The position numbers were made by a program, and so were the translations under genes. Shown in pieces: positions 1 to 6,902 of a DNA stretch of 12,293 bases. How positions within the stretch are numbered: position 1 is the stretch's first letter; each line of letters begins with the position of its first letter. Source of the stretch: Verrucomicrobiota bacterium (GTDB taxonomy: Bacteria; Verrucomicrobiota; Verrucomicrobiia; Limisphaerales; UBA1096); assembly GCA_030747575.1 (NCBI GenBank), contig JASLKI010000156.1:1-12293 (forward strand), read 5' to 3'. The notes under the pieces were generated by a model. That model was given only the letters and a program-made list of their open reading frames with translations, was not told the origin of the DNA and did no database searches.

Positions 1-390
1 ACCGCCCTTTGCCCCCAGCGCATAAACCTTATCGCCGTCCACCGTCGCGGCACCGCGCGGCCCGTCTCCCCAGTTGTTGGAGAGGATGCCGCCCAGCGGG
101 GCTGTCCAGAGCGTCTTTCCACCCTTGGCCTCCTTGGCAAACAACTGTTCCTTGCCGTCCTTGGTGCCCATGATGAAAATCTTGCCCCCGGCCACCACCG
201 GCGCCGAGTAGCCGATGCCAATGTCGTGGCTCAGCCAGACACGCTTCGGCCCGGCGCTTGGCCAAGCCTGCAACAGACCGGTCTCACGGCTGATGCCGTC
301 GCGGTTGGGGCCTCGCCATTGCGGCCAATCGTCAGCCGACAAGCCAAGGCTCACGGCGAAAAACAGTACGGTAAAAATAACCTTCTTCAT
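1..390 (-). CDS. Secreted PQQ-like beta-propeller repeat protein (partial, C-terminus outside window)
   Basis: The minus-strand frame starting at the ATG at 390 stays open for 130 codons to the window edge, so only the N-terminus is visible. It opens with a clear signal peptide (MKKVIFTVLFFAVSLGLSA, then DDW), so the product is exported. The mature start WPQWRGPNRDGIS is a hallmark of PQQ-binding-like (BamB-type) beta-propeller proteins common in Planctomycetota and Verrucomicrobiota. Blade-like repeats follow: GYSAPVVAGGKIFIMGTKDG at about residues 60-79, KTLWTAPLGG at about 92-101, and a second blade start AATVDGDKVYALGAKGG at 114-130. No strong ribosome-binding site precedes the ATG. Such proteins are often annotated as outer-membrane assembly factor BamB-like or as quinoprotein dehydrogenase-like. 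The visible part shows no catalytic residues, so enzyme versus scaffold cannot be decided. It diverges from the DUF1549 gene. Confidence 0.9.
   Translation of the reverse strand, partial: MKKVIFTVLFFAVSLGLSADDWPQWRGPNRDGISRETGLLQAWPSAGPKRVWLSHDIGIGYSAPVVAGGKIFIMGTKDGKEQLFAKEAKGGKTLWTAPLGGILSNNWGDGPRGAATVDGDKVYALGAKGG
257..266. repeat. Iterated palindrome CTTGGCCAAG, copy in the PQQ-like gene
   Basis: This exact copy is extended to the 12-bp palindrome GCTTGGCCAAGC (256-267). It is read on the minus strand as part of the codons for AWPS, a different frame from the copies downstream. The protein sequence therefore does not explain its recurrence. Confidence 0.8.
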
Positions 391-426
391 GATCTGCTGC
401 GAACGGCGGCCAAACTATCGACCTCG

Positions 427-436
427 CTTGGCCAAG
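427..436. repeat. Iterated palindrome CTTGGCCAAG, intergenic copy
   Basis: This is an exact copy of the 10-bp perfect palindrome, and the only exact copy in non-coding DNA. It lies in the divergent spacer between the PQQ-like gene and the DUF1549 gene, 37 bp upstream of the PQQ-like ATG. On the minus strand it falls between weak -35-like (TTGCCT) and -10-like (GATAGT) strings, so an operator role is possible but unproven. Confidence 0.8.
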
Positions 437-487
437 GCAACCCGCAATCGCGACCGCCAGACAGCGCCAACCACCTGAGCGGCCGTA

Positions 488-497
488 AAAAGGAGGT
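488..497 (+). promoter_or_regulatory. Strong Shine-Dalgarno-like sequence with no matching start codon
   Basis: The string AAAGGAGGTG is a near-complete complement of the usual 16S rRNA 3' end. No ATG, GTG or TTG lies at the normal 5-10 nt spacing. The frame of the downstream DUF1549 gene passes CTG at 510 but hits TAG at 543, before the probable starts at 558 or 588. It may serve a short leader peptide (CTG at 510 to TAG at 543), be a relic of an earlier start, or be chance. TGTAAT at 497-502 also resembles a -10 box, but its -35 partner is poor. Confidence 0.3.
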
Positions 498-557
498 GTA
501 ATAGGAAGGCTGAAACAACTTGAGGGAGCGGCGGGGACGCTTTAGATTTACGGGGCT

Positions 558-2771
558 TTGCACACGTGTTTTGCCAGGTTGTTTGCGATGTTTCTGTTCG
601 CTCCCTGTGTCCTGGTCGCCGAGGAAACGAGCTTTTCCCGTGACGTGATGGCCGTGCTGTCAAAGGCGGGTTGCAACGCCAGTGCGTGCCACGGGAACCA
701 GAACGGCAAGGGGGGATTCAAGCTGTCGCTTTGGGGGGAGAAGCCGGTGTCAGATTTCAAGGCCCTGCGATCCGGAGGGCGAGTGAACATCGACGAACCC
801 ACGGCAAGTAAAGTCCTTCTCAAGCCCACGCTTCAAGTGAAGCACGAGGGCAAAAAACGCTTCGAGACCGGGTCGGCGAAATATCGGATCCTGCTGGACT
901 GGATCAGGGCAGGCGCCACTGAGGATTCGAATGAAGCACCCCACCTGGAGTCGATCTCCGTATCGCCCGGGGTGGCGATGCTCACCACTCCGGGGAACTC
1001 ATTGGCGCTGAAGGTGACGGCGACTTTTTCCGACGGCGAGCAGCTTGATGTGACCCGCTGGGCGGTTTACGAAACCTCCAACCTGATCGCCGAAGTCACA
1101 GCAGCCGGGGTCCTGGAATTTGCACAAACGGGGGAGACGACGGTATTTGCGAGATACCTTTCCGGCCGCGCATCAATGCGTGCGGGGATGATTCATCCGT
1201 GGAAAGGCTACCGGTGGAGCGGCCCGGCGCCCGCCAACACAATCGACAAACACGTTTTTTCCAAGCTGAAACAATTCAAGGAAAACCCAGCGGCATCGTG
1301 TGACGATGCGACTTTTATGCGACGCGCCTGCCTGGACATCACCGGGACACTCCCGGATCCCCGTGAGGCAAAGGCGTTTGTCGATGAGCGCGATCCGGGA
1401 AAGCGCGCCAGGCTCATCGAGCGGCTCCTTGCTTCACCCGAATACGCGGAGTTTTGGGCGCTAAAGTGGGCGGACCTTCTGCGGGTCGAGGAGAAGACCC
1501 TTGACGCTAAGGGTGTTGAGATATTTCACAACTGGATCCGCGATGGCCTGGCAACCGGCAAGCCTCTTGATGTCTTCGCGCACGAGGTGCTCTCCGCAAC
1601 CGGAAGCACCTACGGGAATCCGCCGGCGAACTTCTACCGTGCGCTGCGTTTTCCCATCGACCGAGCGGAGGCAACGGCCCAGGTGTTTCTGGGCAGTCGC
1701 CTCAAGTGCGCCCGCTGCCACAACCATCCGTTTGAAGACGTGCGTCAGGACGACTACTACCGCTTCGCGGCGCTCTTCGACGGGATCGACTACGAGATCG
1801 TCGAGAACAAGCGGAAGGACAAGTTCGACAAGCACCAGTTCCGCGGTGAGCAGAAAGTGAAGCTTGTGGCTCTGGACAAACTCGACCAAAAAATCGTCCT
1901 CAAGCACCCGCGCACAAGGAAACCACCCGAGCCCGGGTTGCTGGAACGCGGTGCGCCACCGCTGGCATCCATGAATCGGAGACTCGAGGAGATGGCGCAG
2001 TGGGTAATCTCCCACCCAAACTTTGCCAGGGTGCAGGCCAACAGGATATGGTTTCACATGACCGGCCGCGCGTTGATCGAACCAGTGGACGATGTCCGCG
2101 ACACGAACCCGGCCTCCAATCCGGCTCTGATGGAAACCCTGGAACATGAACTTCGCGATAGCGGCTATGACCCGCGACACCTGATCCGCTTGATCGCCAA
2201 CTCAAGAACCTACCAGTTCTCTGCCGATCCCCGTGGCAGCGCATCAGGTTCCGAGGAGAACTTCGCGCGCGCAACCGTGCGCCGCTATCCCGCGGAGGTA
2301 ATCATCGATGCCGCGCACCGTTCGTTGGCGGGCCCGATCGAGTTTGCCGACACGCACAAGAGCACGCGGTCGGTCGGGATGCCCGGCGTGGAAAGCGTGC
2401 ACCTGTCACGAAACCCCGGGTACGGCGGGCGCTTCCTCAAGCTTTTTGGCAAGCCGGCACGACTGACCAGTTCCGATACCGAGCGAAACGATGAGACAAC
2501 TCTCGCGCAGGTTTTCGAACTCACCGGGGGCGAGACCCTGAACCGACTGCTACGACAGGACAACAACCGGATCGGCCGGCAGATCAAGGAGGGGAACGGG
2601 GATCCCGAGATTGTCGATGCGCTCTATTGGGCGATTTTAACCAGGCCTCCGTCTGCGAACGAGAGCGCGGCGATGTTGAAACACCTCTCCGCCGCCGGAG
2701 ACCGGCGCGGCGCGCTTGAGGACGTGGCCTGGGGACTGTTAAACGCGAAGGAGTTTATTCTAAGGCGATGA
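558..2771 (+). CDS. PSCyt1 / Big2-like / DUF1549 / DUF1553 secreted protein
   Basis: This 737-residue protein has the planctomycete-type multidomain architecture. A signal peptide (about 1-21, ending CVLVA) is followed by a PSCyt1-like cytochrome-c segment containing C39-N-A-S-A-C44-H45 (a CX4CH heme-type motif) and GKGGFKLSLWG. A bacterial Ig-like (Big2-type) region lies at about 130-215. DUF1549 (PSCyt2) spans about 227-410 with NPPANFYRALR and a CARCHNHPFE motif (CxxCH, C384-C387-H388). DUF1553 (PSD1) spans about 475-730 with ANRIWFHMTGRALIEPVDD and LIANSRTYQ. It probably acts outside the cytoplasmic membrane; whether it binds heme and its substrate are unknown. Its stop overlaps the DUF1501 start (ATGA), matching the usual pairing of these families. 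The start is uncertain. TTG at 558 keeps an Arg in the signal n-region, ATG at 588 gives a short uncharged start, and an in-frame TAG at 543 forbids anything much further upstream. Confidence 0.93.
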   Translation: MHTCFARLFAMFLFAPCVLVAEETSFSRDVMAVLSKAGCNASACHGNQNGKGGFKLSLWGEKPVSDFKALRSGGRVNIDEPTASKVLLKPTLQVKHEGKKRFETGSAKYRILLDWIRAGATEDSNEAPHLESISVSPGVAMLTTPGNSLALKVTATFSDGEQLDVTRWAVYETSNLIAEVTAAGVLEFAQTGETTVFARYLSGRASMRAGMIHPWKGYRWSGPAPANTIDKHVFSKLKQFKENPAASCDDATFMRRACLDITGTLPDPREAKAFVDERDPGKRARLIERLLASPEYAEFWALKWADLLRVEEKTLDAKGVEIFHNWIRDGLATGKPLDVFAHEVLSATGSTYGNPPANFYRALRFPIDRAEATAQVFLGSRLKCARCHNHPFEDVRQDDYYRFAALFDGIDYEIVENKRKDKFDKHQFRGEQKVKLVALDKLDQKIVLKHPRTRKPPEPGLLERGAPPLASMNRRLEEMAQWVISHPNFARVQANRIWFHMTGRALIEPVDDVRDTNPASNPALMETLEHELRDSGYDPRHLIRLIANSRTYQFSADPRGSASGSEENFARATVRRYPAEVIIDAAHRSLAGPIEFADTHKSTRSVGMPGVESVHLSRNPGYGGRFLKLFGKPARLTSSDTERNDETTLAQVFELTGGETLNRLLRQDNNRIGRQIKEGNGDPEIVDALYWAILTRPPSANESAAMLKHLSAAGDRRGALEDVAWGLLNAKEFILRR

Positions 2772-4171
2772 GAGACCCGTCGTGCCAGAGTTTCCGGGAG
2801 ACCGCGATCGCGCGGCGTACCCTGCTGCGAGCAGGGGGCATGGGGCTCCTTGGCATGACGATGCCGAAACTGTTGCGCGCCTCGGAAGCGACTGTGGCGA
2901 ACCTCAAGATCGCGCCAAGGGCAAAATCGGTCATTTTCCTTTTCCAGTGGGGCGGGCCGAGCCAGATCGACATCCTCGACATGAAGCCGGACGCGCCGAA
3001 GGAATACCGTTCGCCGCACGGGCAGATTCGCACCTCCTGCCCGGACATTGAGATTTGCGAGCACCTTCCGCGGATGGCCCGGCATATGGACAAGTGCACC
3101 GTGATCCGCACGCTGCACCACACCATGAAGAACCACAACTCGGCCGGCTACTACGCGCTCTCGGGCCATGCGCCGCCAAGCGACGACCAGCGCCTGCGCG
3201 ACCTGCCCGACCTCTACCCGGCCTACGGCTCGGTGGTCAGTAAGCTCAGCGCGAACGAGGACCGGGGCATGCCGACGTTCGTCTCCTATCCGCACGTGAT
3301 CGCCGACGGCTCGCGGACGCCGGGCCAGCACGCCAGTTTTCTTGGCAAAAAGTTCGACCCGTTATTCATTCCGCGCGATCCGAATGAGGCGAACTTTCGC
3401 CTGCCGGAGCTGAGCCTGCCCGGCAATCTCACGCTCGACCGGGTGCAGGCACGGCGCGGCTTGCAGCAGATCATCGACGCCCAGTCGCGCCTGCTCGAAT
3501 TCTCCGAGCAGGCCCGGGGGCTGGACGACTATTACAAGAACGCCATGGCGATGTTGAACTCGCCGCGAGTGCGCGAGGCCTTTGACCTCTCAAAGGAGCC
3601 CTCGTGGCTGCGGGAGAGATACGGCCGGACAACCTACGGACAGGGCTGCCTGCTGGCGCGGCGGCTTGCTGAGGCGGGCGTGAAGTTCTCGACGTGTTAC
3701 TTCGCAAACAGCATCGGCGGGCGCAGCAAGACCAGCGGCGGCTGGGACACCCACGGCTTTGACGATACGCGAATGTATCCGATCGTTGAAGCCTACCATC
3801 TGCCAGTCACCGACCAGACACTGCCGACGTTGCTGGAGGATCTGGAACAGCGCGGGATGCTGGACGAGACGCTGGTGGTATGGATGGGAGAGTTCGGCCG
3901 CACGCCGAAAATCAACAAGAACGCCAGCCGCGACCATTGGCCGAACTGCTACAGCGTCCTGCTCGCTGGCGGAGGAGTGAAGGGGGGGTTTGTCCACGGC
4001 AAATCCGACAAGCACGCCGCGGAACCGGCAGAGGACGGCGTGACGCCCGAGGACCTGGCGGCGACTATCTATTATCTGCTCGGCATCGACCCAAAGGCGC
4101 TCATTTACGACACGCAGGATCGCCCATTGATGATCTCAAGCGGCGAGCCCGTGATGGAGGTTGTGGCGTAG
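2768..4171 (+). CDS. DUF1501 family secreted protein (sulfatase/alkaline-phosphatase-like fold)
   Basis: This 467-residue protein starts with a twin-arginine-type leader (ARRTLLRAGGMGLLGMTMPKLL, RR at 16-17), so Tat export of a folded, perhaps metal-loaded protein is likely. DUF1501 signatures are complete: FQWGGPSQIDILDMKP (59-74), HTMKNHNSAGYYALSG (118-133), GGWDTHG (324-330), MGEFGRTPKI (373-382), ASRDHWPNCYSVLLAGGG (386-403) and a C-terminal VTPEDLAATIYYLLGIDP (425-442). The conserved Asp/His pairs suit the metal centre of the alkaline-phosphatase superfamily, to which DUF1501 is usually related. Substrate and activity are not known. The start ATG overlaps the upstream stop, with AAGGAG at 2748-2753 as a distant ribosome-binding site, so the two genes are translationally coupled. 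The protein presumably works with the DUF1549/DUF1553 partner. Confidence 0.95.
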   Translation: MRDPSCQSFRETAIARRTLLRAGGMGLLGMTMPKLLRASEATVANLKIAPRAKSVIFLFQWGGPSQIDILDMKPDAPKEYRSPHGQIRTSCPDIEICEHLPRMARHMDKCTVIRTLHHTMKNHNSAGYYALSGHAPPSDDQRLRDLPDLYPAYGSVVSKLSANEDRGMPTFVSYPHVIADGSRTPGQHASFLGKKFDPLFIPRDPNEANFRLPELSLPGNLTLDRVQARRGLQQIIDAQSRLLEFSEQARGLDDYYKNAMAMLNSPRVREAFDLSKEPSWLRERYGRTTYGQGCLLARRLAEAGVKFSTCYFANSIGGRSKTSGGWDTHGFDDTRMYPIVEAYHLPVTDQTLPTLLEDLEQRGMLDETLVVWMGEFGRTPKINKNASRDHWPNCYSVLLAGGGVKGGFVHGKSDKHAAEPAEDGVTPEDLAATIYYLLGIDPKALIYDTQDRPLMISSGEPVMEVVA

Positions 4172-4213
4172 CCGGGTGCTTCGGGCACGTGTCCCGACGA
4201 CGGCTTGGCCTTC
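4172..4213. other. Short convergent spacer, weak hairpin only
   Basis: This 42-bp spacer separates the convergent DUF1501 and gpsA genes. It contains GTGC-TTCGG-GCAC (a 4-bp stem with a 5-nt loop) but no T-run on either strand. It is therefore not a convincing intrinsic terminator, and none other is seen here. Confidence 0.3.
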
Positions 4214-5194
4214 TTAATCCTCCGCCTTGAAGGAACGGGTGGTCAGGTCGTGTAACGCCTGGCGCAGGTCTTTGCCCTCGTGCAGCATGGCGTAAACCTC
4301 GTCAATGATCGGCGTGCTGACGTCGCGCGTACGCGCGAGGTTCCACGCCGATCGCGCAGTCGGATACCCCTCCACCACCGACACCGAGTCGGCGAGGATG
4401 ACCTCCGGCTTTTCGCCACGCCCGATGCGATGGCCGAACTTATAATTGCGGCTCAGGCTCGAGAAACACGTCACCGTCAAGTCGCCCAGGCCGCTCAGGC
4501 CGGCGAACGTCTCCGCTCGCGCGCCGCACGCCACGCCCAGACGGCGCATCTCCGCGATCGCGCGCGTGACCAGCGCCGCCTTTGAGTTGTCTCCGAAGCC
4601 CAGCCCTGCCGATGCCCCCGCCGCAATGGCGATCACGTTTTTCAGCGCGCCACCAAGTTCAACACCGATTAAATCCTCGCTCGTGTACACTCGAAACGAG
4701 GGCCGGTGAAAAACCTGCTGCACCGTCTCCGCCACACCGACTGCCTCGCTCGCAGCCACCGCCGCACTTGGCATGTCATGGCAAACCTCCTCTGCCAAGG
4801 TCGGGCCGGACAGCGCCGCCACCCTCGCCAACGGCATCGTCTCGCCAAGTATGCCACCCATCGTCAGGCCGGACTCGAACTCGATCCCCTTGGTCACGCT
4901 CACCGCCACACCGTCGAACTTGGCCAGACGCGCAGTGACGTCGCGAAACGCGCGCGACGGTATCGCCAGCACGACACAACCCGCGCCGTCCACCGCCTTA
5001 GCAAGGTCGGACTCGGTCGGCAGATCGGTCGGCAGGTCGACACCCGGCAAATAACGCTCGTTGCGGCCTGCTTGGCCAAGTACGGCTAACGCATCGGCGT
5101 CACGGCCCCAGAGGCAAACATCGCCGCCATTCGAGTGAGCCACCTTGGCCAACGCCGTGCCCCAGGCACCCGCCCCGATCACTACCGTTTTCAA
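4214..5194 (-). CDS. gpsA: NAD(P)H-dependent glycerol-3-phosphate dehydrogenase
   Basis: The 326-residue cytoplasmic enzyme reduces dihydroxyacetone phosphate to sn-glycerol-3-phosphate, the backbone of phospholipids. Family motifs are all present: Rossmann GAGAWGTALA (7-16), AIPSRAFRD (77-85), SVTKGIE (99-105), ALSGPTLAEEV (127-137), the catalytic-lysine segment GGALKNVIAIAAG (181-193, K185), GDNSKAALVTRAIAEM (201-216) and GLSGLGDLTVTCFSSLSRN (232-250). Length is normal for the family. The start is TTG at 5194, not ATG. It is supported by AGGAGG at 5202-5207, seven bases upstream, and by a start at the canonical MKTVVIGAGAWG. TTG overlaps the plsY stop (TTGA on the minus strand), so the pair is co-translated; PlsY uses the GpsA product. 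It ends 42 bp from the convergent DUF1501 gene. Confidence 0.97.
   Translation of the reverse strand: MKTVVIGAGAWGTALAKVAHSNGGDVCLWGRDADALAVLGQAGRNERYLPGVDLPTDLPTESDLAKAVDGAGCVVLAIPSRAFRDVTARLAKFDGVAVSVTKGIEFESGLTMGGILGETMPLARVAALSGPTLAEEVCHDMPSAAVAASEAVGVAETVQQVFHRPSFRVYTSEDLIGVELGGALKNVIAIAAGASAGLGFGDNSKAALVTRAIAEMRRLGVACGARAETFAGLSGLGDLTVTCFSSLSRNYKFGHRIGRGEKPEVILADSVSVVEGYPTARSAWNLARTRDVSTPIIDEVYAMLHEGKDLRQALHDLTTRSFKAED
5071..5080. repeat. Iterated palindrome CTTGGCCAAG, copy in gpsA
   Basis: This is an exact copy. In gpsA it is read as CTT GGC CAA G(CA), giving L-G-Q-A at residues 39-42, a poorly conserved loop after the Rossmann beta-alpha-beta. A core copy (TTGGCCAA) also lies in gpsA at 5145-5152, but there in the L-A-K frame. 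Confidence 0.8.
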
Positions 5195-5847
5195 TTCACT
5201 GCCTCCTTTTGGTCATTCCACGCGCGATGCTCGGTACCGTTCATGAGCCGTTGAATGTTTATCCGATGCTTCCAAATCGCCATCACACCGAGGAACAGGA
5301 AAATCCAAAACAGCAACCCGAAGCGGTCGCCCCCCGCGCCCGGCAACGCCGCAACGCTGACCGGCAGCGCAACCGCCGCCGCGATCGACGCCACCGACAC
5401 GTAACGGCTGACCGCGAAAAAAACAATCCAAGCGCCAATGCAAATCCCAAGTGGCATCGGCGCAAGCCCACCCACCACGCCTGCGGTCGTGGCGATGCCC
5501 TTGCCGCCCTTGAAACCAAGCCAGCATGGGTAGTTGTGCCCGAGTATCGCTGACACGCCGATCAGCATGTGCAGCGTTTGCAACTCGGGCGCTTGACCCT
5601 CGGGGAACACCCCGACCACTAGCGCCGGGAGAAACAGGCACGGCAACAGCCCTTTTATCACATCGACAAGCAGCACCGCAACGCCAATGCCTTTGCCCAG
5701 CACCCGGAACGCATTGGTCGCGCCGATGTTGCCGCTGCCGACCGCGCGGATGTCCACGCCCTTGATCAGGCCCGCGAGCAGGCCCGCCGGCAACGAGCCG
5801 GGCAAATATCCCGCGAGAACCACGACCAGCCAAGCAAGCGCCTCCAT
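5191..5847 (-). CDS. plsY: Acyl-phosphate:glycerol-3-phosphate acyltransferase
   Basis: This 218-residue integral membrane enzyme transfers an acyl group from acyl-phosphate to the sn-1 position of glycerol-3-phosphate, giving lysophosphatidic acid. All three conserved PlsY loops are visible: GSGNIGATNAFRVLGK (37-52), GHNYPCWLGFKGGKGIAT (103-120) and WKHRINIQRLMNGTE (192-206). Hydrophobic segments lie at about 5-28, 53-80, 92-104, 122-146, 148-170 and 176-192. The ATG at 5847 is chosen because MEALAWLVVVLAGYLPGSLPAG aligns with the normal PlsY N-terminus. The frame is open to a TTG at 5967, but that would add 40 unlikely residues and overlap the divergent ABC gene. No clear ribosome-binding site precedes 5847. 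It is the first gene of the plsY-gpsA operon. Confidence 0.96.
   Translation of the reverse strand: MEALAWLVVVLAGYLPGSLPAGLLAGLIKGVDIRAVGSGNIGATNAFRVLGKGIGVAVLLVDVIKGLLPCLFLPALVVGVFPEGQAPELQTLHMLIGVSAILGHNYPCWLGFKGGKGIATTAGVVGGLAPMPLGICIGAWIVFFAVSRYVSVASIAAAVALPVSVAALPGAGGDRFGLLFWIFLFLGVMAIWKHRINIQRLMNGTEHRAWNDQKEAVN
5202..5207 (-). promoter_or_regulatory. Ribosome-binding site that fixes the gpsA TTG start
   Basis: AGGAGG on the minus strand ends seven bases before the TTG at 5194. It lies inside the last codons of plsY. It is the only strong, well-spaced Shine-Dalgarno seen for a gene here, and it makes TTG the clear start. Confidence 0.85.
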
Positions 5848-5861
5848 GCGCGGACTGTAGT

Positions 5862-5886
5862 GGCTTGGCTTTATGGGCAGCAAGCC
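5862..5886. other. Inverted repeat in the plsY/ABC divergent spacer
   Basis: GGCTTG at 5862-5867 and CAAGCC at 5881-5886 form an inverted repeat with a 13-nt loop. An alternative pairing with one bulge extends the stem. It lies in the probable 5' leader of plsY, within the 119-bp spacer that must hold promoters for both divergent operons. I see no confident -35/-10 pair. A regulatory role is only a possibility. Confidence 0.25.
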
Positions 5887-5966
5887 GTTTCCCCCGCTGC
5901 ACGCGCGGATTGCCTTCGGCGGCCCGTGGCCGTTAGGCTCGCGCCGGCTTGCAAACGGACACGCCA

Positions 5967-6902
5967 ATGATTGAGGTGCACAACCTGACCAAGCGCTACG
6001 GGCAACACGTGGCGCTCGACGGAGTCTCGTTCTCCGTGGGCTGCGGCGAGGTCGTCGGTTTCCTCGGGCCGAACGGCGCGGGCAAAAGCACCACCATGCG
6101 CATCCTAACCACCTTCATGGCGGCGACCTCCGGCTCGGTGCGCGTCGGCGGCGACTGTGTTTTTGAAAACCCGATGCGTGTCCGCGAGCGGATCGGCTAC
6201 ATGCCGGAGAACAACCCGCTGCCAAGCGACTTGAGGGTCGGCGACTACTTGAAATTCCGCGCCCAACTCAAGCGCCTGGCCAACGGCGACTCCGCCAATC
6301 GCATCGCCAAGGTGATCGAGCAGTGCGGCGTCGCCGATGTCGTCGGCCGGTTCATCGGCCAGCTCTCGCGCGGCTACCGGCAACGCGTGGGCTTGGCCGA
6401 CGCGCTCCTGGCCAAGCCGGAGTTGATCGTGCTCGACGAGCCGACCGCCGGCCTCGACCCCAACCAGGTTCGCTCGGTGCGCAGGCTGATCCGCGAACTC
6501 GCCGGAGGCCACACGGTGCTTATCTCGTCGCATATCCTCTCCGAGATCGAGATGACATGCGACCGCGTCGTCATCCTGCACGAGGGCCGACTGCTCGCCA
6601 GCGGCGCACTGGAAGAGTTGATGGCCAAGGCCAACGCCGCGGTCGTCGCCGAGGTGCGCGCGTCGTTGACCGATGCAAAAAAGTGGGCCGCCAAACTGGC
6701 GCTTGGCCAAGCGGAGTGCGCGGCGCGGCAAGACGGCTACGTCCGCTGCCAGTTTACCAACGCCAAGAGCGCCGACGCGCGCGAAAAGATTTTCGCCAGC
6801 GCCAACGAGCGCGGCTGGCCGCTGCGCGAGCTGTCACGGCAAGCTCCGTCACTTGAGGATCTGTTCGTCAACCTGACACACGGGAATGGGGGCGGCAAAT
6901 GA
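5967..6902 (+). CDS. ABC transporter ATP-binding protein, GldA/ABC-2 type
   Basis: This 311-residue cytoplasmic ATPase subunit is an ABC-2-type (GldA/NatA/NosF-like) protein. It shows Walker A GPNGAGKST (34-42), signature LSRGYRQRV (133-141), Walker B LIVLDEPTAGLD (153-164) and the H-loop in LISSHILSE (H189). The Q-loop position reads GYMPENNPL, with Glu for Gln, which is common in GldA-like ATPases. The C-terminal 90 or so residues form the usual helper region after the nucleotide-binding domain. ATG at 5967 is preferred over TTG at 5949, which would add six residues (MQTDTP). Neither has a strong ribosome-binding site. Its stop overlaps the permease start by ATGA. It leads a four-gene operon with an ABC-2 permease, a GldG-like protein and a DUF4340 protein, so it probably powers that envelope complex rather than a simple exporter. 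Confidence 0.95.
   Translation: MIEVHNLTKRYGQHVALDGVSFSVGCGEVVGFLGPNGAGKSTTMRILTTFMAATSGSVRVGGDCVFENPMRVRERIGYMPENNPLPSDLRVGDYLKFRAQLKRLANGDSANRIAKVIEQCGVADVVGRFIGQLSRGYRQRVGLADALLAKPELIVLDEPTAGLDPNQVRSVRRLIRELAGGHTVLISSHILSEIEMTCDRVVILHEGRLLASGALEELMAKANAAVVAEVRASLTDAKKWAAKLALGQAECAARQDGYVRCQFTNAKSADAREKIFASANERGWPLRELSRQAPSLEDLFVNLTHGNGGGK
6702..6711. repeat. Iterated palindrome CTTGGCCAAG, copy in the ABC ATPase gene
   Basis: This exact copy is extended to the 12-bp palindrome GCTTGGCCAAGC (6701-6712). It is read as L-G-Q-A in the variable C-terminal region of the ATPase. Confidence 0.8.

Noticed and set aside
497..502. TGTAAT as a -10 box for the DUF1549 gene
   Set aside because: The best -35 candidate at proper spacing matches only about half of the consensus, so it is not listed as a promoter.
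1461..2180. Minus-strand 239-codon frame within the DUF1549 gene
   Set aside because: It is antisense to conserved DUF1549/DUF1553 motifs and has no recognisable domain.
4172..4213. Possible bidirectional terminator between DUF1501 and gpsA
   Set aside because: The stem is only 4 bp and has no T-run on either strand.
5848..5967. 40-residue N-terminal extension of PlsY starting at a TTG at 5967
   Set aside because: The extension lacks membrane or PlsY features and would overlap the divergent ABC gene start. The ATG at 5847 gives the normal PlsY N-terminus.
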